Below are positions 20,199-29,499 of a stretch of DNA of 64,000 bases, piece after piece (within the stretch, counting starts at the first letter, position 1; the number at the start of each line of letters is the position of its first letter). Origin of the DNA: SAR116 cluster bacterium AG-337-N21 (GTDB lineage Bacteria > Pseudomonadota > Alphaproteobacteria > Puniceispirillales > Marisalimonadaceae); NCBI GenBank assembly GCA_003282145.1, contig QBZZ01000005.1, positions 1-64,000 of the forward strand, written 5' to 3'. The translations under genes and the position numbers were made by a program. The notes beneath the pieces were generated by a model. That model had not been told where the DNA came from. It made no database searches and worked only from the letters and a program-made list of their open reading frames with translations.

Positions 20199-20740
20199 TA
20201 GTTCTTTACACGAGACAATTTATGTTCTTGAAGCCTTGGCATTATTTCTACAAAATTGCACGGTTTATGTCTTATGTCTAATTGATGAATTAAAATCTTG
20301 TCCCAACCATCACGACAGGCAGATGGGGAACCAGGTAAACAGAAAATGTACGTTCCATTTGAAACACCGGCTAGTGCTCGTGATTGCAAAGAAGATGTCC
20401 CAATTTTGCTATAGGATAACCATCGAAACATCTCTCCAAAACCATCTATTGTTTTTTCAAATAGTTTTTTCATCACTTCTGGTGTTATATCTCTACCTGT
20501 AAGACCTGTCCCTCCTGTCGAAATTATTACGTCTGTCTTTTGATTATTTATTAAATTTGAGAATAATTCATAAATTTCTTCAAAATTATCTTTTACTATG
20601 TCCCTTGAAATAATTTTGTGATTAGATTTAAGCACTCTGTCCTCTAAAACATCCCCAGATTTATCGTTATCTAAGGTTCTAGTGTCAGATATAGTTACAA
20701 TAGCAATGTTTATAGGGATAAAATTAATGTGATTTGACAT
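20198..20740 (-). CDS. moaB: Molybdenum cofactor biosynthesis protein B (MoaB/MogA family)
   Basis: Start placed at the ATG at 20740 because AGGAAG stands upstream at a normal distance. A longer frame to 20785 would run into slt. About 180 residues. The molybdopterin-binding motif is present: VTISDTRTLDNDKSGD near residue 14, DVIISTGGTGLTGRDITPEV near 68, FCLPGSPSACRDGWDKILI near 130. The family adenylylates molybdopterin or acts in cofactor assembly. No other molybdenum genes are in the window. Confidence 0.93.
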   Translation of the reverse strand: MSNHINFIPINIAIVTISDTRTLDNDKSGDVLEDRVLKSNHKIISRDIVKDNFEEIYELFSNLINNQKTDVIISTGGTGLTGRDITPEVMKKLFEKTIDGFGEMFRWLSYSKIGTSSLQSRALAGVSNGTYIFCLPGSPSACRDGWDKILIHQLDIRHKPCNFVEIMPRLQEHKLSRVKN

Positions 20741-20744
20741 AAGC

Positions 20745-22523
20745 TTAACTTCCTGTTTTCTCTCTAAAAAAAACTCTAAAATCAATAGGTTTACCAGATG
20801 CTAAAGTATTAAGAATATTATTTTCTTGATTAAATCTTATTTTATAAATCCATAAATTTGTTAATACTAGCTTGATATAGTTTCTTGTTTCTCTAGCTGG
20901 TAAGCTTTCTAACATTAACAATGTATCTTTATATTTATATTTTTTATCTTTTGTCCATTTTTTAAAATTTCCAGGACCAGCGTTATAACTCGCTAGCATC
21001 CACATCAAGTCTTGGTTAACTATAGGTAAATTAAAAAGAAACTTCATGTATTTAGAACCAATATGTATATTATGAGGAGGATTATATAGTAGATGATTTT
21101 TACTTCTTCTAAGCTTATATTCTCTATTTTTCATTATAAATGCTGCAGTTGAAGGTATTATTTGCAAAACACCCATAGCTTTTGAAGAGCTTTTTGCCCT
21201 AGGGTTAAAACCTGATTCTTGTCGAGCTATTGCATAAACTAGTGCTTTATCCTTTAAATCAGAAGTATCCATTTTCCAAGAAGGTATTGGATATAAACCA
21301 CCCAAGTGAATTTGATTATAATCATTTCTTAAAATAGCAGCTAATCTAAATGTTAATCCTGGCATATTGTTTTCAGATATAAATGATAATAGCTGAGGAT
21401 AATCTTTAACATCAAATTTAGGAATAATTTTTCTAAACTCTCTTGCTGCTTTATGATATTCGTTTACCTCTATAAGAGCTAGTGCCCTTATACCACCTCT
21501 ATGCTTAGTAATTTTTTTTAACAAACTAATATCGTATTTCGGTAAATCAAATTTTGGAGTATATTTATATCCTAAAGAAGCCATGGCTAATGAGCCATAA
21601 AATGTACGTTCACGTTTTGCTGCTTTTGTCAAAAAATAATTAGCTTTTTGTGGAGTTCCTAGAAAGTAAGAAATACGTGAAGACCAATAACCTCCTGCAG
21701 CCGCTATTCCGTCAGGCCCGTTAATTTCTGCTAATTTGTTAAAAAAATATTTTGAGGTATCAATGTTTTTAATTCTCCAAGATGCTAAACCACCAGCCCA
21801 TAAAGCCAGAGGGTTAGGTTTATCAGACAAACTTATTGAAAGTCTAGCTTGTCTTATTGATTGATGATCTTTATCGAATATAAAAAAAGCATGGGCTAAC
21901 TCAGCTCTAAGTTGTGATAGTTCATTATTAGTTAAATATTTTTTTACTTTTTGGCTATTTAATAAGTTTTCTGCATATTTAGTGTTTTTTTTATTTATAG
22001 CTCGTCTTAATTTAATTGATGTTTGATAGGAGTATCTTTTATATTTGCTATTATCTAATGGAAATCTTGGCTTAAGAGAATTTGATTTATATGTACCATA
22101 CCCATTTAAAAAACCTGCTGTTGGTTTTTTGGGATTCTTATAGTTTTTTGGCTTTCTTTTAAGTGCTATTCTTGTAATTCTAGTCGCGTCAGGATGGTCA
22201 TTATATTTTTCTAGCCAAATCCTGAGATCTCTATATGAACTTCTCCATCCAGTAGGATGTAAGTATCTCTCCGCGTAAACATTACCCAATAAAACTTTAT
22301 TTTTTAATTTTTTTATTAAACTATCAACTTTTATCCATTCTTTAGATTTTTTATTTTTTATAGATTTTTTTTGCACAGCAAAAATTTGTTTATAAATTTT
22401 AACGTCTTCTAATGTTAAAATTTTTTTATTTTGTGGAGTTTCTGCAAGCGAAAAACTACTATATAAAATTAAATTAAGTGGAATAGCAATGATAGCACAT
22501 ATTAGTTTTTTTGTTGTTATCAT
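20745..22523 (-). CDS. slt: Soluble lytic murein transglycosylase
   Basis: A 592-residue periplasmic enzyme cleaving peptidoglycan with 1,6-anhydro ends. Residues 1-27 form a signal peptide ending SLAE. The middle is an alpha-superhelical U/L domain of helical repeats. The SLT domain starts near residue 425: ARQESGFNPRAKSSSKAMG with the catalytic Glu, LQIIPSTA, HIGSKYMKFL and ASYNAGPGNFKKW near 520. It is four bases upstream of moaB and probably cotranscribed with the UDG-like gene before it. Confidence 0.93.
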   Translation of the reverse strand: MITTKKLICAIIAIPLNLILYSSFSLAETPQNKKILTLEDVKIYKQIFAVQKKSIKNKKSKEWIKVDSLIKKLKNKVLLGNVYAERYLHPTGWRSSYRDLRIWLEKYNDHPDATRITRIALKRKPKNYKNPKKPTAGFLNGYGTYKSNSLKPRFPLDNSKYKRYSYQTSIKLRRAINKKNTKYAENLLNSQKVKKYLTNNELSQLRAELAHAFFIFDKDHQSIRQARLSISLSDKPNPLALWAGGLASWRIKNIDTSKYFFNKLAEINGPDGIAAAGGYWSSRISYFLGTPQKANYFLTKAAKRERTFYGSLAMASLGYKYTPKFDLPKYDISLLKKITKHRGGIRALALIEVNEYHKAAREFRKIIPKFDVKDYPQLLSFISENNMPGLTFRLAAILRNDYNQIHLGGLYPIPSWKMDTSDLKDKALVYAIARQESGFNPRAKSSSKAMGVLQIIPSTAAFIMKNREYKLRRSKNHLLYNPPHNIHIGSKYMKFLFNLPIVNQDLMWMLASYNAGPGNFKKWTKDKKYKYKDTLLMLESLPARETRNYIKLVLTNLWIYKIRFNQENNILNTLASGKPIDFRVFFREKTGS

Positions 22524-22530
22524 AAAATCT

Positions 22531-23298
22531 TCACATTTCCCTAATCTTATCCCTTAACAATTTCATATCTTCCCATGCCTTTCTTTTCATATCAGGTCTG
22601 TTTATCAAATATGATATGCTAAGTGTTGGAAGTATATGAGGTTTATATTCTAAACCAAATTGATTAATTAGATCAGATTTAAAGTAGTGCCATTTACCTC
22701 TTGTTTTTATAATACTTTGATTTAATTCTAGTATCTGATTTGTTGGAACTTCTCCCAGACAAACAATTACTTTTGGTCGCAATAAATTTATCAAATTAAA
22801 AATAAAGGGTCTACAAATTTTTATTTCTTCTTCAGTTGGGTATCTATTACCTGGAGGTCTCCAAGGTATTGCATTAATAATGAAAATATCATCAAGTTTT
22901 ATATCTATAGCATTAAGCATTTTTTTAAAAAGATTTCCTTTGGCTGAAACAAAGGACTTACCAATTTTATCTTCTTCTGCGTCAGGAGTTCCATCAATAA
23001 ATAATAAATGTGCGTCCTCATTTCCTTGGAATTTAACAAAATTTGTTGCAGTTTTTTTTAAATTGCAGCCTTTAAAATTTTTGAATAATTTTTCTAAATT
23101 ATTAATACTATTAGTTTTTTTTTCTCCTTTTATATAAAAATTATCTATTTTTTTTTCAGTTGTACTTTTTATTCGATTTATTAATTTGGTTTTGTTCTCA
23201 TTTTGAAATTGATTAATTATTAGATCTACCCCAATATCTCCATAAAAATTCAATATATTAAGAATAGTTTTTCGATCCATTATTTTTAGTTGTTTCAA
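22531..23298 (-). CDS. Uracil-DNA glycosylase family 4/5-like protein with altered key residues
   Basis: A 255-residue protein with the UDG fold. Motif A region GTPDAEEDKIGKSFVSAKGN is near residue 100, then NAIPWRPPGNRYPTEEEIKI and RPKVIVCLGEVP. Family-4 enzymes carry a 4Fe-4S cluster on four cysteines. Here only GCNL and ICRPF keep theirs, while the first CxxC Cys is Phe and the Cys before RPPGNR is Trp. The usual motif-B 'HPAYLL' reads SISYLI, so the His is Ser. It may use a different mechanism, have other specificity, or be weak. The first 80 residues are a lysine-rich extension. Confidence 0.8.
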   Translation of the reverse strand: MKQLKIMDRKTILNILNFYGDIGVDLIINQFQNENKTKLINRIKSTTEKKIDNFYIKGEKKTNSINNLEKLFKNFKGCNLKKTATNFVKFQGNEDAHLLFIDGTPDAEEDKIGKSFVSAKGNLFKKMLNAIDIKLDDIFIINAIPWRPPGNRYPTEEEIKICRPFIFNLINLLRPKVIVCLGEVPTNQILELNQSIIKTRGKWHYFKSDLINQFGLEYKPHILPTLSISYLINRPDMKRKAWEDMKLLRDKIREM

Positions 23299-23398
23299 CT
23301 ATTAGCTTTCTATAAATTATTTAAATCTGTTTATTTAATAGATTAAAGTGTATTGATTTAATGTAAAAGTTTTAAATTATTTTTTGGTAAATTTTATC

Positions 23399-25021
23399 AT
23401 GAAGATCACAGTTATTTTTCTTTTAATTTTAAGTATTTCTAGTTGTAATGTAGTTAAAGAAAATTTAGTAATAAATAGAGATAATTATGAGAAAAAAAGT
23501 ACCTCCAATAGCGCTACTTTTCTGACTGCTAACTTCTTTTTTTCTAGGGGTGATGCATACACAGCAAGTAAAATTCTAAATAAACAAGTCGAAAATATAG
23601 AACTTTTGAAACTTAAATTTTTTTCTAATTTAATTAGTGGAAATTTTGAAGAAGCAAATAAGGCATCAAATTTATTAGCATCAGATTCAAAACAGCATAA
23701 TCTTTATCATTTACCGAAATATATATTGAATATAAAAAGGAATAATTTTAATCAAAATTTACAATTTTTAAAAAATAGTGATACTGATATTAGTTTAAAT
23801 AATTTAACTCCGTTAATAAAATTATGGATTTTAGAGTCACAAAATAAAATTGGTTCAAAGGTATATAAAAGGCATCAAGAAGTATCTATTTATGAACTTC
23901 TAATATTAGAAAATTTCTATAAACCTGAGAGTTTAAAAAAAATTGCTTATAAAATTTATGCATCAGAAGAGTTGAACAGCAATGATACATTATTATTAGC
24001 TGGATTTTTTTTTAGATTAAATGATTTTGAAAAGTTTAACAATATTATTCAAACAAAATTGTCCAATAAATTTGATAAAGAGTTTATAATTAAAAACTTT
24101 TCTTTTCATAATAATATATTTTATAAAAAAACTAATTTAAATACAATTTTAGCCTCACAAATATATAATAATTCTATTTTAAATAACCAACAAAATGAAA
24201 ATTCATATTCATATCAAAAAATTTTACTGGAAATTAGCCTTTTTTTATGTCCAAGGCTAGATATTGCAAAATATTCTCTAGCTGAGTTATATTATCTTGA
24301 GAAAACGCATTATATAGCTTTAGAAAAGTTGAAATCTATTTCCTCATTTTCATTTTTTGACCTACCTGGTAATTTAAAAAAATTATCAATAATTAAATCT
24401 TTGGATGAAAAAAATTATTATAAAAATTTATTATTTAAGTTTAATGAAAGATGGCCAAATAATAAATTTCTCCTATACAGGTTGGCTGATTACTATAAGT
24501 CCAATAAACAATATGATAAATCCATTAAAATATATGAGAAATTACTAAATATATATGGAAATAATGATAGAGACCTTTTTTTATACGCTTCAAATTTAGA
24601 CAAAGTTGGTAAATGGAAAGAAGCTAAAATCCTATTTTTAAAGTTACTTAAAAGAAACCCTAGAGATACATATACTTTGAATTATGTATCTTATAAATTA
24701 GCATTAAAAAATCAAGATTTAGAGTTTGCTTTGAGTTTAATAAAAAAGGCTTTAGATTTGGATCCAAACAATGCATATTTTCTTGATACTATTGGTTGGA
24801 TAGAGTTTAAAAGAACAAATTATGACGAAGCTGTTTTTTACCTTGAAAAGTCAGTCGCACTTCTGCCTAAAAGTTCTGAAATTTTAGATCATCTTGGTGA
24901 TTGCTATCTAATGTTAGGTAGAAAAGATGAAGCGATTTTTGAGTGGAAAAAGGCTATAAAGTATGAGAAAGATAAATTTGTAATTAAAAATATTAGAGAA
25001 AAACTTATAAAATATGAATAA
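23399..25021 (+). CDS. TPR-repeat lipoprotein
   Basis: Start taken at the ATG at 23399; a TTG five codons upstream would place residues before the signal peptide. About 540 residues: signal peptide with lipobox SISSC near residue 16, then a poorly conserved helical region. From about residue 355 there are clear tetratricopeptide repeats (YRLADYYKSNKQYDKSIKIY, LDLDPNNAYFLDTIGWIEFK, LLPKSSEILDHLGDCYLMLG). This matches the alphaproteobacterial tetratricopeptide lipoproteins found just before ispE. It is presumably a periplasmic scaffold. The stop overlaps the ispE start by eight bases. Confidence 0.85.
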   Translation: MKITVIFLLILSISSCNVVKENLVINRDNYEKKSTSNSATFLTANFFFSRGDAYTASKILNKQVENIELLKLKFFSNLISGNFEEANKASNLLASDSKQHNLYHLPKYILNIKRNNFNQNLQFLKNSDTDISLNNLTPLIKLWILESQNKIGSKVYKRHQEVSIYELLILENFYKPESLKKIAYKIYASEELNSNDTLLLAGFFFRLNDFEKFNNIIQTKLSNKFDKEFIIKNFSFHNNIFYKKTNLNTILASQIYNNSILNNQQNENSYSYQKILLEISLFLCPRLDIAKYSLAELYYLEKTHYIALEKLKSISSFSFFDLPGNLKKLSIIKSLDEKNYYKNLLFKFNERWPNNKFLLYRLADYYKSNKQYDKSIKIYEKLLNIYGNNDRDLFLYASNLDKVGKWKEAKILFLKLLKRNPRDTYTLNYVSYKLALKNQDLEFALSLIKKALDLDPNNAYFLDTIGWIEFKRTNYDEAVFYLEKSVALLPKSSEILDHLGDCYLMLGRKDEAIFEWKKAIKYEKDKFVIKNIREKLIKYE

Positions 25022-25910
25022 TAGTTACTCAATAGTTGCCCCAGCCAAACTTAATCTAAATCTATTTGTTAGGGGTAAAGCAAATAATGGTTTGCATTTA
25101 ATAGAAAGTGATATTTGTTTTTTAGAATTATACGATAAAATTTTTTTTGAATTTAGTGATAATGATAGTTTTTTTCAAAAGAGTTCAAATAAGTCCTTAC
25201 TAATTGATGATAAATACAACTTAATTTTAGAAGCTTTGAATGAATTTAGATATTTAACTGGTTGGGACAAGAAATTTCAAATTTATTTAGATAAAAATAT
25301 ACCAATTGGGGCAGGTCTAGGTGGCGGCTCTGCAGACGCAGCAGCGACATTAATACTATTGAGAAAATTATTTAATGGAGAAAGGAAGAAAAAAAAATTA
25401 TCAATTTCTACCCTTTACAAGATTGCAAACAAACTAGGGTCCGATGTTCCTGCATGTTTGGAGAGTAAAAGTTTAAAAATAAGTGGTTATGGTAATAAGG
25501 TTAAAAGAAATAAGCTTTCAAACAATTATTATTACTTATTAGTAAACCCTAATATTCAATTATCTACTAAACAAGTTTTTTCACATTTTAGTTGTTTTTC
25601 GCATGATATACCTCAAAATAAAAAGAATTGTTTGGGTGATGTAAGTATTTACAATTCTCTTCTTTCGTCGGCAATTTCTTTAGCTCCTCAGATACATACT
25701 ATATTATCAATATTAAAAAAATTACCTAATATAATTGCATGTGGTATGTCTGGAAGTGGTTCAACGTGTTTTGGTATATTTAAAGATTTGAAAAATATTT
25801 TACCAGTTTATAATAACTTTGAAGATAGTAACTTCATCTGGTATGGAAGAATAAAAGATTATAGTGTCAACAGAGTGCGCTGTTCTAAAATGCTTGAAAA
25901 TAAATTTTAA
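25014..25910 (+). CDS. ispE: 4-diphosphocytidyl-2-C-methyl-D-erythritol kinase
   Basis: A 298-residue GHMP kinase in the non-mevalonate isoprenoid pathway. N-terminal APAKLNLNLFVRGK carries the substrate-binding Lys, the ATP loop is near residue 96 (PIGAGLGGGSADAAATL), GSDVPACL near 145 and the C-terminal GMSGSGSTCFGIF near 244. Start overlaps the TPR gene stop, so translation is coupled. A tRNA gene follows 22 bases after its stop. Confidence 0.96.
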   Translation: MNNSYSIVAPAKLNLNLFVRGKANNGLHLIESDICFLELYDKIFFEFSDNDSFFQKSSNKSLLIDDKYNLILEALNEFRYLTGWDKKFQIYLDKNIPIGAGLGGGSADAAATLILLRKLFNGERKKKKLSISTLYKIANKLGSDVPACLESKSLKISGYGNKVKRNKLSNNYYYLLVNPNIQLSTKQVFSHFSCFSHDIPQNKKNCLGDVSIYNSLLSSAISLAPQIHTILSILKKLPNIIACGMSGSGSTCFGIFKDLKNILPVYNNFEDSNFIWYGRIKDYSVNRVRCSKMLENKF

Positions 25911-25932
25911 ATAATGTAATTCAATATACAAT

Positions 25933-26007
25933 TGGGGTGTAGCCAAGTGGTAAGGCATCGGGTTTTGATCTCGTGTACCGTAGGTTCGAATCCTACCGCC
26001 CCAGCCA
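25933..26007 (+). tRNA. tRNA-Gln (anticodon TTG)
   Basis: A 75-base cloverleaf including an encoded CCA. The acceptor arm TGGGGTG pairs with CGCCCCA, the D-arm is GCCAAGTGGTAAGGC, and the anticodon loop TTTTGAT has anticodon TTG. The T-arm is TAGG-TTCGAAT-CCTA, then discriminator G and CCA. The outermost anticodon-stem pair is a T-T mismatch, otherwise all arms close. About 740 bases without an intact gene follow. Confidence 0.96.
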
Positions 26008-26743
26008 TATATATCATATTGATTTTTAACAATAAATTTACATTGTTTTTATAAATGTACTAAGTTTGTACTAAACTCATTTTATATGTTTTATACCTGG
26101 TTTCGCTCGAGAAACTTACTCTTAATCAATTTTGTGACAATTTTATTGATTTATTAAGAACTCGTAGTAATACATTTGTTCCCCACTAGTAATCATATTA
26201 TCACTTTTTACCGACATTTTCCCTGACGCTTTATGATAAATAAATGACCGTTCTAGAGTTTGATTGTTCTGTTGTGAAGTTGTGTGCCAAAATCTAAAAT
26301 CAGTTTGTGAAAAGTACTCATGAGGATTACTTGTTACTGCTATTACACTTTTCTTATCAGTATCAAATGTAACATAAAGATAATTTGTATCATTGGTAAT
26401 AGACGATATACTTAATGCAGAGAATGAATACTCTCAATGGAGAGATAGAGATGATATGTGGATGAGTAGGAATAGAGAGAGTAAATAATATGAATAATTA
26501 AAGAATAGTTTACGCACCCCCATGCCCAATGCCAAAAGAGTGTTACATTTAAAGTGATACATATTAATTTTATTAAAGAGAGGTATGTTTATACTTACAT
26601 ACTCACTTAATTTGTACTGGTAAAAGTTAATTTAGGATGTAATAAACCAGCAAAATTCAATATTCTAGTTTATAAATTTAAGTTTCTCATTAGAAACCTT
26701 TGGTTAATACCTTCGTATTTATTTGTACATTTTAATAATAGTT
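26008..26743. other. Gene-poor stretch after tRNA-Gln with decayed coding remnants
   Basis: About 740 bases with no gene that has both a start and a reasonable length. One long minus-strand open frame without a start codon is listed separately. A short plus-strand frame ends ...WRDRDDMWMSRNRESK at 26486-26488, and the segment 26430-26490 is strikingly purine-rich. No copy of the tRNA 3' end was spotted downstream, so a clean integration site cannot be shown. It may be the residue of an element inserted behind the tRNA gene. Confidence 0.5.
26143..26433 (-). pseudogene. Startless 96-codon open frame, possible gene remnant
   Basis: On the minus strand a frame is open from just after a TGA at 26434-26436 to a TAA at 26143-26145. 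It has no ATG, GTG or TTG in its first 70 codons. The translation has protein-like composition and alternating strands (TNDTNYLYVTFDTDKKSVIA, SNPHEYFSQTDFRFWHTTSQ, then ERSFIYHKASGKM). I do not recognise it. It could be the 3' part of a degraded gene or chance. Confidence 0.35.
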
Positions 26744-27427
26744 TTATGAATATTCAAATGTATATAACCCATTTTGATTTATTAATGAAAAAGTTAAGTA
26801 AGGGTCTAATTTAAATAACTTCTGTTTCAACCTATACAAATGGGTTTCTAAAGTATGCGTATTAATTCTCTCAGTTACACCCCATACATCAATTAATAAG
26901 TCATTTTTGGTAAATTCTAAATTTCTTTTATTATATAAGAAATTTAAAAGATAGTTTTCTTTTTCTGTCAGATGTATTGTAATTTTAGTCTTAGGGTTAA
27001 ATAATATTTTTTTATTAGGTAAAAATTCTATATGTTTTATAAAAATAACTTTATTACTCTTATTTTTCGTTAATTTTATATATTCTAATTTTTCAAGAAG
27101 GGACTTCAATCTGAAAGGTTTTTCAATTAAAGTGATATTAGAACTCTTAATAGCTCTATTATAAACTAATTTTTTACAATAACCAACTATATCTACATGA
27201 CGATTTTTTTCTAAAAGATCTTTTGATAAATTTTTAAATATAGGTTCTATATCTTCAACATTAAAAATACAAATATCAAACTTTTTTTTATTTACCAATT
27301 TCAACAAATTTATTTGATCATTAGCTACATAAGTTTCATAATTATCGTTTTCTGATACTTGTTGATATAAAATTGAGTTTAAATGATTTTCTTTTTCATA
27401 TATTAATATAGAGATATTTTTATCCAT
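26744..27427 (-). CDS. Atypical OmpR-family response regulator with degenerate receiver
   Basis: A 227-residue protein. Residues 1-110 resemble a receiver domain, keeping the conserved Lys (IEKPFRLKSLLEKL near 103). The phospho-acceptor Asp position in FDICIFNVED is Asn, and the N-terminal acidic pair is replaced (LIYEKEN). Residues about 130-227 are an OmpR/PhoB winged helix (HLTEKENYLLNFLYNKRNLE, then LLIDVWG, THTLETHLYRLKQKL as recognition helix). It probably binds DNA without classical phosphorylation. No histidine kinase is nearby. It is divergent from the GTP cyclohydrolase gene with 47 bases between. Confidence 0.82.
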   Translation of the reverse strand: MDKNISILIYEKENHLNSILYQQVSENDNYETYVANDQINLLKLVNKKKFDICIFNVEDIEPIFKNLSKDLLEKNRHVDIVGYCKKLVYNRAIKSSNITLIEKPFRLKSLLEKLEYIKLTKNKSNKVIFIKHIEFLPNKKILFNPKTKITIHLTEKENYLLNFLYNKRNLEFTKNDLLIDVWGVTERINTHTLETHLYRLKQKLFKLDPYLTFSLINQNGLYTFEYS

Positions 27428-27474
27428 ATATGCAATCCTTGTAGCAAATCGAGAATAGAAAATTTTAAAAACAT

Positions 27475-28602
27475 ATGATTATGAACAATACAACTTTAAC
27501 ATTAAAAATGAAAAGAGCAATGTCAGAGCTTAGAAGTGGTGGTAAGATAGTAATATCAGATAATAGGTTTGGAACTTCCATTCTGCTAATGTCAGCAGAA
27601 TTAGTAGAAAAAGAGAGCGTCAAAAAACTATCTGAACTTGCTTTGTCAAGACCTAATATTATTTTGTCTAGTAATCGTTGTAATGCAATTGGTATAGAGG
27701 TTAATAATCAACCATGTTCAATTTTGATTGAAAATAATTGGACAATGAATGACATATTGTCACTATGCATGCCACTAACAGGCCACAAAATTCCAACTAT
27801 AAACGGTGTAATATTAGAAAATAATACAAGTATTATCTCCTATTGTTTGTTAATCTTGAGACAGTCAAGACTACTTCCAGCTGGACTAATGTCCATTGTT
27901 TCAAATGTAGCTCCCGAAAATATAAATCAATGGACATTTAAAAATGATTTTATACATGTTGATGTAAACGATATAAAGTCTTACGAGCAAAGAAGCGCAG
28001 AAAGCTTGGTGATGGCAGTCAGAGCTAAAGTTCCAATTGCTGAAACCGAAAACTGTGAAGTTATTATCTTTAGACCTCAAGACGGTGGAGATGAACATTT
28101 TTGTTTAGTTTTTGGAAAAACAAGAGAAATTTATAATGAATTTAAAAATGAGACCTTGGTAAGGGTTCATAGTCAGTGCATTACGGGAGATATTCTTGAC
28201 AGCCTAAAGTGTGACTGTGGTCAACAACTTAAACAATCTATTAAAATTATGGCAAAAGCAGATGAAGGTATATTAATTTATTTAGCACAAGAAGGTCGTG
28301 ATATTGGTTTATTAAATAAACTTAGAGCTTATTCTCTGCAAGAAATTGGAATGGATACAGTCGAAGCAAATCAGGATTTAGGCTTTAATGACGATGAAAG
28401 GCTATATTATCCAGCTAAACAAATGCTCTCACAGTTAAAAGTTAATAAAGTAAAATTAATTACCAACAATCCAAAAAAAGTAGAACACTTAAAAAAATTA
28501 GGTATAAACGTAACTAAACGTATACCAATTAAAATTAATCCAAATAAGTATAATGAAAATTATCTAAATACTAAGTCGAAGAAATCAGGACATATTTTAT
28601 AA
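27475..28602 (+). CDS. ribA: GTP cyclohydrolase II with N-terminal extension
   Basis: A 375-residue protein. Residues about 165-355 are GTP cyclohydrolase II, the first riboflavin-pathway enzyme. Visible are the zinc site HSQCITGDILDSLKCDCGQQ near residue 225, IYLAQEGRDIGLLNKLRAY near 265, ANQDLGFNDDERLY, and LITNNPKKVEHLKKLGI near 322. The first 160 residues (MSELRSGGKIVISDN, RLLPAGLMSIVSN) look distantly like DHBP synthase (RibB) but lack its acidic catalytic motif DxExEGD. It is thus probably not a functional RibBA bifunctional enzyme. Confidence 0.9.
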   Translation: MIMNNTTLTLKMKRAMSELRSGGKIVISDNRFGTSILLMSAELVEKESVKKLSELALSRPNIILSSNRCNAIGIEVNNQPCSILIENNWTMNDILSLCMPLTGHKIPTINGVILENNTSIISYCLLILRQSRLLPAGLMSIVSNVAPENINQWTFKNDFIHVDVNDIKSYEQRSAESLVMAVRAKVPIAETENCEVIIFRPQDGGDEHFCLVFGKTREIYNEFKNETLVRVHSQCITGDILDSLKCDCGQQLKQSIKIMAKADEGILIYLAQEGRDIGLLNKLRAYSLQEIGMDTVEANQDLGFNDDERLYYPAKQMLSQLKVNKVKLITNNPKKVEHLKKLGINVTKRIPIKINPNKYNENYLNTKSKKSGHIL

Positions 28603-29280
28603 TCAAAATTCCCTAGCTCCAAAGAATAATGAACCTATCCTAACTGAGGTTGCACCAAACTTTATAGCTTCTTCGAAGTCATTGCTCATTCCCATAGACA
28701 ATTTAAACAAGTTATTCCTATCGGCAATCTTTTTTAAAAAAGCAAAATGCATTGCGGGATCTTCATTCTGTGGTGGTATACACATTAAGCCGATAATTGG
28801 CAATTTTAGGTCTTTTATGCAGTAATCTAAAAAGGAATCTATTTCTGTTGGTAATAACCCACTTTTTTGTGTTTCAGAACCTGTATTAACTTGAATATAA
28901 AAACTTTTTGTTTTTGATTCATAACCGAAATTTTTAGCAATTTCCTTTGCTAACTTTTCTCGGTCAATTGTTTCAATAATGTTAAAAAGTTTAAGCGCTT
29001 GTTTTACTTTATTAGTTTGAAGTGGGCCGATCAGTCTTAATTCTATGTCATCGTATATTTCTAATCTTTTTTGCCACCTTTGTTGAGCCTCTTGAACTCG
29101 ATTTTCTCCAAAAATTTTTTGACCAGACTTTATAGCTAATTCTATTTTTTGTTCTTCTTGTTTTTTTGAAACAGCTACTAGTTGCGGATAAGGCAATGAA
29201 GAAAAATTACTGTTTTTGTGTATTATTTTTATAGTCTCTAATATAGCTTTTCTTTTATTTTCAATATTTTCATTTTCCAA
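28603..29280 (-). CDS. yggS: YggS/PROSC family PLP homeostasis protein
   Basis: About 225 residues, starting at a TTG at 29280 with GGAG six bases upstream. An in-frame TTG at 29295 is an alternative. It is a single-domain alanine-racemase-fold PLP carrier. The PLP lysine is in YPQLVAVSKKQ near residue 38, then FGENRVQEAQQRW near 62, LIGPLQTNKVKQAL near 90, VNTGSETQKSGLL near 140, GLMCIPP near 170 and LSMGMSNDFEEAIKFGATSV near 195. Converges on ribA with adjoining stops. Confidence 0.92.
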   Translation of the reverse strand: MENENIENKRKAILETIKIIHKNSNFSSLPYPQLVAVSKKQEEQKIELAIKSGQKIFGENRVQEAQQRWQKRLEIYDDIELRLIGPLQTNKVKQALKLFNIIETIDREKLAKEIAKNFGYESKTKSFYIQVNTGSETQKSGLLPTEIDSFLDYCIKDLKLPIIGLMCIPPQNEDPAMHFAFLKKIADRNNLFKLSMGMSNDFEEAIKFGATSVRIGSLFFGAREF

Positions 29281-29499
29281 AATTGTTCTCCACAAATACT
29301 TATCTTAACAATAATAATAATAAATTGAAATTTTTATTGTGTTGCATAAATACAACAAAAAAATTAAATAAGTGACATTTATATCATTAATGCTGGTTTT
29401 TATATATGTTTTAATTTATCTATAAATAAACATTTCTGTGGTGGAAATGTAATTAACTGTTTTCTCAATTTAGAAAACTCAATTTTAAGGGGATACGCA

